This document shows, in pieces, positions 12,108 to 15,929 of a stretch of DNA of 15,929 bases; within the stretch, counting starts at the first letter, position 1; every line of letters begins with the position of its first letter. The stretch comes from Pseudomonadota bacterium. Lineage in GTDB: Bacteria > Pseudomonadota > Alphaproteobacteria > Sphingomonadales > Sphingomonadaceae. Made by a program: the position numbers and the translations under genes. The stretch covers positions 1 through 15,929 of the forward strand of contig JAEZFL010000122.1 of NCBI GenBank assembly GCA_023417515.1, read 5' to 3'. The notes beneath the pieces are model-generated. The model was not told the origin of the DNA. It saw nothing but the letters and a program-made list of their open reading frames with translations, and ran no database searches.

Positions 12108-12812
12108 GTGAAACTTCATCCGCTCCTGGCCTTGTGCGCCCTGGCTCCGCTCGCCGCCTGCACCGCCTCGCTCGACCAGCCACCGACGGCGCCGGACCAG
12201 GCAGCCTATCGCGCGCTCGGCACCGAGCCGTTCTGGAACGTCGCCATCGGCGGCGGACAAATGGTCTATGAGGATGCCGAGCGGCGGCGGATCAGCGTGC
12301 CGACGCCGCCCGTGCGGACCAGCTTCAACGGCCATCGCTACGTGACCGAGCGGCTGACGGTGGACATCACCCACGGCCGCTGCAGCGACGGGATGAGCGA
12401 CCGGATCTATGCCGACACCGTTCTCGTCCGCGCCGGCGGGCGCGAGCTGCGCGGCTGCGGCGGGGCGATCCTGCCGCCGGAGACGCTGGCGAATACGAGC
12501 TGGCGGATCGTCGCGATCGACGGCGCCGACGTGTCGGGCGAGGATGGCTATCAGATGCAGTTCGAAGCCGACCGGATGAGCGGCCGCGCCGGCTGCAACA
12601 GCTTCAGTGGCCCCTACCGGGTGAGCAGCGACGGCTTCCGGGCCGGTCCGCTGGCGATGACTCGAATGGCCTGCCCGGGTCCGCGCATGCAGCACGAGCA
12701 GATTGTGTCGCGCATCCTCTCGGGACGTGTGCGGCTTTATTATCCGGACGGCGACACGCTGGTCATGCGCGGGGTCGAGGGCGGCGATATCCAGCTGCGG
12801 CGGTCGATCTAG
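12108..12812 (+). CDS. META-domain (HslJ-like) outer-membrane lipoprotein
   Basis: This predicted lipoprotein has 234 aa. The signal peptide KLHPLLALCALAPLAAC has a lipobox LAAC with Cys18, and the residue after it (Thr) does not signal inner-membrane retention. The first half (about 35-120), beginning YRALGTEPFWNVAIGGGQM and including HGRCSDGMSDRIYADTV, resembles the COG3650-type domain. The second half (about 125-234), with LANTSWRIVAIDG, GRAGCNSFSGPY and TRMACPGPRMQHEQ, is a META domain as in the heat-shock protein HslJ. This two-domain order is common in sphingomonads. The GTG at 12108 is the only start that gives a proper signal peptide; its ribosome binding site is weak. The stop is one base from the rmuC stop on the other strand. 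Confidence 0.85.
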   Translation: MKLHPLLALCALAPLAACTASLDQPPTAPDQAAYRALGTEPFWNVAIGGGQMVYEDAERRRISVPTPPVRTSFNGHRYVTERLTVDITHGRCSDGMSDRIYADTVLVRAGGRELRGCGGAILPPETLANTSWRIVAIDGADVSGEDGYQMQFEADRMSGRAGCNSFSGPYRVSSDGFRAGPLAMTRMACPGPRMQHEQIVSRILSGRVRLYYPDGDTLVMRGVEGGDIQLRRSI

Positions 12813-12813
12813 G

Positions 12814-14247
12814 CTATTCCCCCGCCGGCGGAAGCTCGGCGGCCAGCTTGGTGAGCGGGCGCGGAGTCAGCTCGACCACGGGCAGCGGCTCGATCTCCTT
12901 GGCGCCGCTGGCGACCTCGAGCGTCTCGAAGCGCTTGGCCTGGCTCATCACCTGGCTTTCGAGGCTGCCGACGAAGGCGTTGTAGGCGTTGGTCGCCTGG
13001 CCGAGATTGCGGCCGACCTTCTCGACATGGGTGCCCATGGTGGCGATGCGCGAGTGGAGCTCCTTGCCGAGGCGGGCGATCTCGGCGGCCTGCTCGGCGA
13101 GATTCTCCTTGCGCCACTCCATCGCGATGGTGCGCGCGAGGCCGATGAGGTTGATCGGCGTCGCCAGGAGCACCCGCCGCTCGAACGACCAGTCCCACAG
13201 CCGCTCGTCCTGCTCCAGCGCGGCGGTGAGGAAATGCTCGCCGGGTATGTACATGACGACATAGTCGGCGGCGTCGCCGAACCGGTCCCAGTAATTCTTC
13301 GAGCCGAGCTGCTCCGCGTGGCGGCGGATCGAGGCGGCATGCGCCTTGAGGTGCGCCTTGCGGGCGTCGTCGTCGGCCGCCTCGCTGGCGTCGAGGAAGG
13401 CGTTCAATGAGCATTTGGCGTCGATGATCAGCCGGCGCCCGCCCGGAAGCCGCACGACCACGTCGGGGCGAAGGCGGCCGTCCTCGGTGTCGACCGAGAC
13501 CTCGGTCTCGAAATCGGCGAAGGGCGACAGGCCGGCCTGCTCGAGCACGTTCTTGAGGCTCTGCTCGCCCCAGCGGCCGCGCGCTTTGGGACTGGCGCGA
13601 AGGGCATGGACGAGGTTGCGGGTCTCGTCGCGGACCTGGGCATGGCCCTCGTGGAGCAGCTTCACCGCGGCCTGAAGCTCGCCATAGCTGGCGTTGCGCG
13701 ACTTCTCGATCTGGTCGAGCTTCTCGTCGTAGCGCTTGAGCGTGGTTTCGACCGGCTGGAGAAGCGCCTTGATCTTCTCCTCGCTCTGCTTCTCGGCATG
13801 GCCGAAGCGCTCGGCCGCCTGCTTGAGGAACTTGTCGTGCGCGCCGTCGACGGCCTTGGAGGCGAGGTCGGCGAAGCGCGCCTCGACCTTGGCCTCCAAA
13901 TCCTTGAGCTGCGCGAGCTGCGCCTCGTGGGCCTGCAGGCGCTCCGCCTCGCCGCGCTGGAAGGCCGCCACCTGCTCGCCGAGCGTCCGGCTGCGCTCGC
14001 GTTCGGTGGCAAGCTGGGCTTCAACCTCGTTCAGACGCTTCGTCTTTTCCGCCTCGGCGGCGAGATTGACGACAGCCTCGTTGAACTTGCCGCGCCACCC
14101 TTCGCTCTCGGCGCGAAGCGCGTCGCGCTCAACCCGCGCCTCGTCACGCTCCTTCTGCGCGGCGGCGGCCGAGCGGCTGCCGATCCACCAGCCGAGCACT
14201 ACAGCGGCCAGCACGGCCACCAGAGCGACGATCAGCAACGGGTCCAT
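12814..14247 (-). CDS. rmuC: DNA recombination protein RmuC
   Basis: RmuC is a membrane-anchored protein with a PD-(D/E)XK-like nuclease fold; in E. coli it limits inversion of DNA between short inverted repeats. This 477-aa copy has an N-terminal TM segment (MDPLLIVALVAVLAAVVLGW), then a long coiled coil (about 30-210, rich in E, K, R, A). The RmuC domain follows (about 215-430), with ARGRWGEQSLKNVLEQAGL, GRLRPDVVVRLPGGRRLIID, AKCSLNAF and YVVMYIPGEHFLTAAL. The ATG at 14247 starts exactly before the TM segment and has GGAG eight bases upstream; upstream starts to 14325 add non-family sequence. It is convergent with the META lipoprotein and divergent from the 255-aa gene at 14454. Confidence 0.93.
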   Translation of the reverse strand: MDPLLIVALVAVLAAVVLGWWIGSRSAAAAQKERDEARVERDALRAESEGWRGKFNEAVVNLAAEAEKTKRLNEVEAQLATERERSRTLGEQVAAFQRGEAERLQAHEAQLAQLKDLEAKVEARFADLASKAVDGAHDKFLKQAAERFGHAEKQSEEKIKALLQPVETTLKRYDEKLDQIEKSRNASYGELQAAVKLLHEGHAQVRDETRNLVHALRASPKARGRWGEQSLKNVLEQAGLSPFADFETEVSVDTEDGRLRPDVVVRLPGGRRLIIDAKCSLNAFLDASEAADDDARKAHLKAHAASIRRHAEQLGSKNYWDRFGDAADYVVMYIPGEHFLTAALEQDERLWDWSFERRVLLATPINLIGLARTIAMEWRKENLAEQAAEIARLGKELHSRIATMGTHVEKVGRNLGQATNAYNAFVGSLESQVMSQAKRFETLEVASGAKEIEPLPVVELTPRPLTKLAAELPPAGE

Positions 14248-14325
14248 CCAAACCACTCCGAACATGGAACGAATTGGGAACCTAGCCGAGGCGGACCGAT
14301 GAGAAAAGCAGGATTTCCCCTTCAC

Positions 14326-14349
14326 CGGAATGACATGTGGATCATTCCG
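14326..14349. promoter_or_regulatory. Inverted repeat in the divergent rmuC / 255-aa-gene region
   Basis: CGGAATGA (14326-14333) and TCATTCCG (14342-14349) are a perfect 8-bp inverted repeat with an 8-bp spacer. It lies between two divergent start codons, about 80 bases from rmuC and 105 from the other gene. That suits an operator, but no good promoter hexamers are evident nearby. Confidence 0.35.
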
Positions 14350-14453
14350 AGTTGCGGCGTCCCGTTATGGTTAACGCGTCGTTGACTCTGCAAAGCGGCA
14401 GGAGCAGCCTCCCCGCGCTCCGCAGGACAGGGCCATTAGCAGAGGGGAATTCC

Positions 14454-15221
14454 ATGCCGATCAGCAGCTCCGTTGTGGTCGATTTTCCCGGCCGCGGTTA
14501 CGAAAATCACAAGGGCAAGGGCGTCGGACACCAGAAGCGTCTCCAGGAAGAGATGGCGGACGGTCATTACACGATCCGAGTCACCGGCGTGGACCACGAC
14601 AATCCCACCGCGGTCAGCCAGACCTCGGCGCCCACTACGCTCGAGGACGGAAGCATCGTCTTCACCGAGGTCCGGCAGGGCGAGATCGAGACCGGCCCGA
14701 CCGGCCTTCGCCTCGAGACCGACAACAACAACGGCCGGCTGCGCTACAACACCGGTCTGGACGCTGATAACCAGATGACGCTCGGCGATCTCGACGCGCT
14801 CAATTTCGATTACATCATCCACAGCTTCGACCGCAGCGACGTCATCCCGGTGATCCGCCTGATCATAGACGCCGACGGCAACCTGGCGACGACCGCCGAC
14901 CGAGGCGAGCTGGTGTTCGAATGGGCCTATCAGGGCTTCGGTCCCACGACCTCGGGGAGCCTTCAGCATGCGGACCTGGTCGGCGATGACTGGGTGGCCT
15001 GGCAGCGGGCCAACGGCACCAATTTCGACCAGATCGCCAACATGACGACCTTCAGCGACTGGTCGGATGCGGATGGCCACACCGTCGCGGGCGGCCTCAC
15101 CTTCAACGAGGACAGTCTGGTGCTCGGCTGGAGCATCGCTCTGGGCTCGGGCAACGGCACCGGGTCGATGTCGATCGACAACGTCCAGGTCGGCGGGGTC
15201 ACCACCGACTTCTACGGCTAA
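14454..15221 (+). CDS. Unidentified 255-aa Asp/Gly/Asn-rich protein, possibly secreted
   Basis: I do not recognise a family. The protein starts MPISSSVVVDFPGRGYENHK, has no N-terminal signal peptide or TM segment, and is acidic. It is rich in D, G, N, T and S, with few Cys or Lys residues after the N-terminal 60. Alternating hydrophobic stretches (FDYIIHSFD, VIPVIRLIIDADGNLAT, ELVFEWAYQGFG, SLVLGWSIALGSGNGTGSMS) predict an all-beta, jelly-roll-like fold. IDADGNLATTADRGE resembles a Ca-binding-type loop. Such composition without a signal peptide is typical of type I secreted or surface beta proteins, but no RTX nonapeptides (GGxGxDxLx) are visible. The start at 14454 follows GAGGGGAAT at good spacing. 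A UUCG-loop hairpin follows the stop. Confidence 0.7.
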   Translation: MPISSSVVVDFPGRGYENHKGKGVGHQKRLQEEMADGHYTIRVTGVDHDNPTAVSQTSAPTTLEDGSIVFTEVRQGEIETGPTGLRLETDNNNGRLRYNTGLDADNQMTLGDLDALNFDYIIHSFDRSDVIPVIRLIIDADGNLATTADRGELVFEWAYQGFGPTTSGSLQHADLVGDDWVAWQRANGTNFDQIANMTTFSDWSDADGHTVAGGLTFNEDSLVLGWSIALGSGNGTGSMSIDNVQVGGVTTDFYG

Positions 15222-15232
15222 GGGGGACGGGT

Positions 15233-15256
15233 GCGGCCGGGCTTCGGCTCGGCCGC
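15233..15256 (+). terminator. UUCG-tetraloop hairpin after the 255-aa gene
   Basis: The 10-bp stem GCGGCCGGGC / GCTCGGCCGC (one G-U pair on the plus-strand RNA) closes on a C(TTCG)G loop, an exceptionally stable tetraloop. It lies 12 bases after the stop codon, between two convergent genes. No U-tract follows, so it may end transcription weakly or mainly protect the mRNA 3' end. Confidence 0.55.
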
Positions 15257-15272
15257 CTCGTAACGAACGGCT

Positions 15273-15812
15273 TTAGGCCGCCTTCTTGCCCTGCTCGCGG
15301 CGCAGCTTGGCGAGCTTCTTCAGGAGCATCTCGCGCTTGAGGCGCGACAGATGGTCGATGAAGAGGATGCCGTTGAGGTGATCCATCTCGTGCTGGAGGC
15401 ACACGGCGAGAAGGCCGGTGATCTCCTCCTCGCGCTGACTGCCGTCGCGGTCGAGCCAGCGCGCGCGGATTCGGTCCGGCCGGTCGACCTCGGCATACAT
15501 TTCCGGGACCGACAGGCAGCCCTCATTATAGGGCACCTCATGGTCCGAAGTCTCGAGGATCTCCGGGTTGATGAAGACGCGCGGGTCGCGGATCGGCTCG
15601 CCCTCTTCCGTCTCCTGCTCCTGAAGGTCGATGACCAGCACGCGCTTGGGAACGCCGACCTGGATGGCGGCGAGGCCGATTCCGGGCGCGGCGTACATCG
15701 TCTCGAACATGTCGTCGATCAGCCGGCGCAGATCGTCATCAACCTGCTCAACAGGCTTGGAAATCTGCCGCAAACGCGGGTCCGGAATCTCGACGATGGG
15801 AAGAATGGCCAT
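15273..15812 (-). CDS. def: Peptide deformylase
   Basis: Peptide deformylase is a metal-dependent enzyme that removes the formyl group from the N-terminal methionine of new proteins. The 179-aa length is normal. All three motifs are intact: GIGLAAIQ (44-51), EGCLSVP with metal ligand Cys99, and QHEMDHLNG with the HEXXH ligands His141 and His145 and catalytic Glu142. The Lys/Arg-rich C-terminal tail is usual. The ATG at 15812 gives the standard N-terminus MAILPIVEIPDPRLR, although no clear Shine-Dalgarno precedes it. The gene is usually followed or faced by fmt or recR in related genomes; neither is within the window. Confidence 0.96.
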   Translation of the reverse strand: MAILPIVEIPDPRLRQISKPVEQVDDDLRRLIDDMFETMYAAPGIGLAAIQVGVPKRVLVIDLQEQETEEGEPIRDPRVFINPEILETSDHEVPYNEGCLSVPEMYAEVDRPDRIRARWLDRDGSQREEEITGLLAVCLQHEMDHLNGILFIDHLSRLKREMLLKKLAKLRREQGKKAA

Positions 15813-15860
15813 GCGCGGAAAATAGGTGTGGGCGGGACCGGAATCAAGGAAATGCGAGTT

Positions 15861-15929
15861 CCTCCCTGCGAGGCGCCAGCCTCGTGGGGGGGGGGGCCAT
15901 GGGGGGGGCCGCGCCGCATGGTTGTGGGG
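15861..15929. repeat. Palindrome followed by G-tracts at the window end
   Basis: GCGAGGC (15869-15875) pairs with GCCTCGT around a GCCA loop, a small intergenic palindrome. It runs into an 11-base G-tract (15886-15896) and an 8-base G-tract (15901-15908), then a G-rich end. The palindrome looks genuine. The G-tracts are unlike anything else in the window and may be low-quality bases at a contig edge. Confidence 0.5.

Overview
The window reads as chromosomal DNA of a GC-rich alphaproteobacterium, most likely in the Sphingomonadales (Sphingomonas-like). The main reason is the linked block pckA | chvI-chvG-hprK-rapZ-EIIA(Man)-HPr, the typical alphaproteobacterial arrangement. A META-domain lipoprotein, rmuC, def and many CTCCCGC/GCGGGAG intergenic palindromes fit the same group. 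The assignment comes from recalled families and gene order, not from a search.

Left part (1-4614) is accessory in character. It starts with the C-terminal nuclease half of a phage/GTA-type terminase large subunit whose frame stays open through a palindromic element to the window edge. Then come a minus-strand membrane-anchored protein of unknown function, a signal-peptide protein resembling the surface-adhesin E family with an orphan coding tail behind it, and a roughly 0.7-kb gene-poor stretch holding a dispersed hairpin repeat. Next are a small secreted protein with a Sco-like CX3CP motif and a 48-aa membrane protein under a strong sigma70-type promoter that carries a palindrome. The part ends with a DUF4274-like protein whose 3' end overlaps a convergent conserved hypothetical gene.

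Centre (4622-10868): pckA on the minus strand, with its own intrinsic terminator, diverges from a tight plus-strand operon, chvI-chvG-hprK-rapZ-EIIA-HPr. Every junction in that operon overlaps (14, 4, 13, 4 and 4 nt), and three of the downstream genes appear to start with TTG. The operon couples an envelope/acid-sensing two-component system to a regulatory, non-transport phosphotransferase branch. HPr keeps both its His and its Ser phosphorylation sites and HprK is the short kinase-domain form. No Enzyme I gene lies in the window.

Right part (10869-15929): a repeat element that supplies the ribosome binding site of a TrmH/SpoU-type RNA methyltransferase, a small membrane or secreted peptide, a META-domain lipoprotein convergent with rmuC, an unidentified 255-aa Asp/Gly/Asn-rich protein ending at a UUCG-loop hairpin, and peptide deformylase. 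The last ~45 bases are G-tracts that look like low-quality contig-end sequence.

Most of the window is ordinary core genome. The most unusual items are the palindromic elements that enter a coding frame or donate Shine-Dalgarno sequences, the palindrome-overlapped promoter of the 48-aa membrane protein, and the Sco-like small protein beside it.
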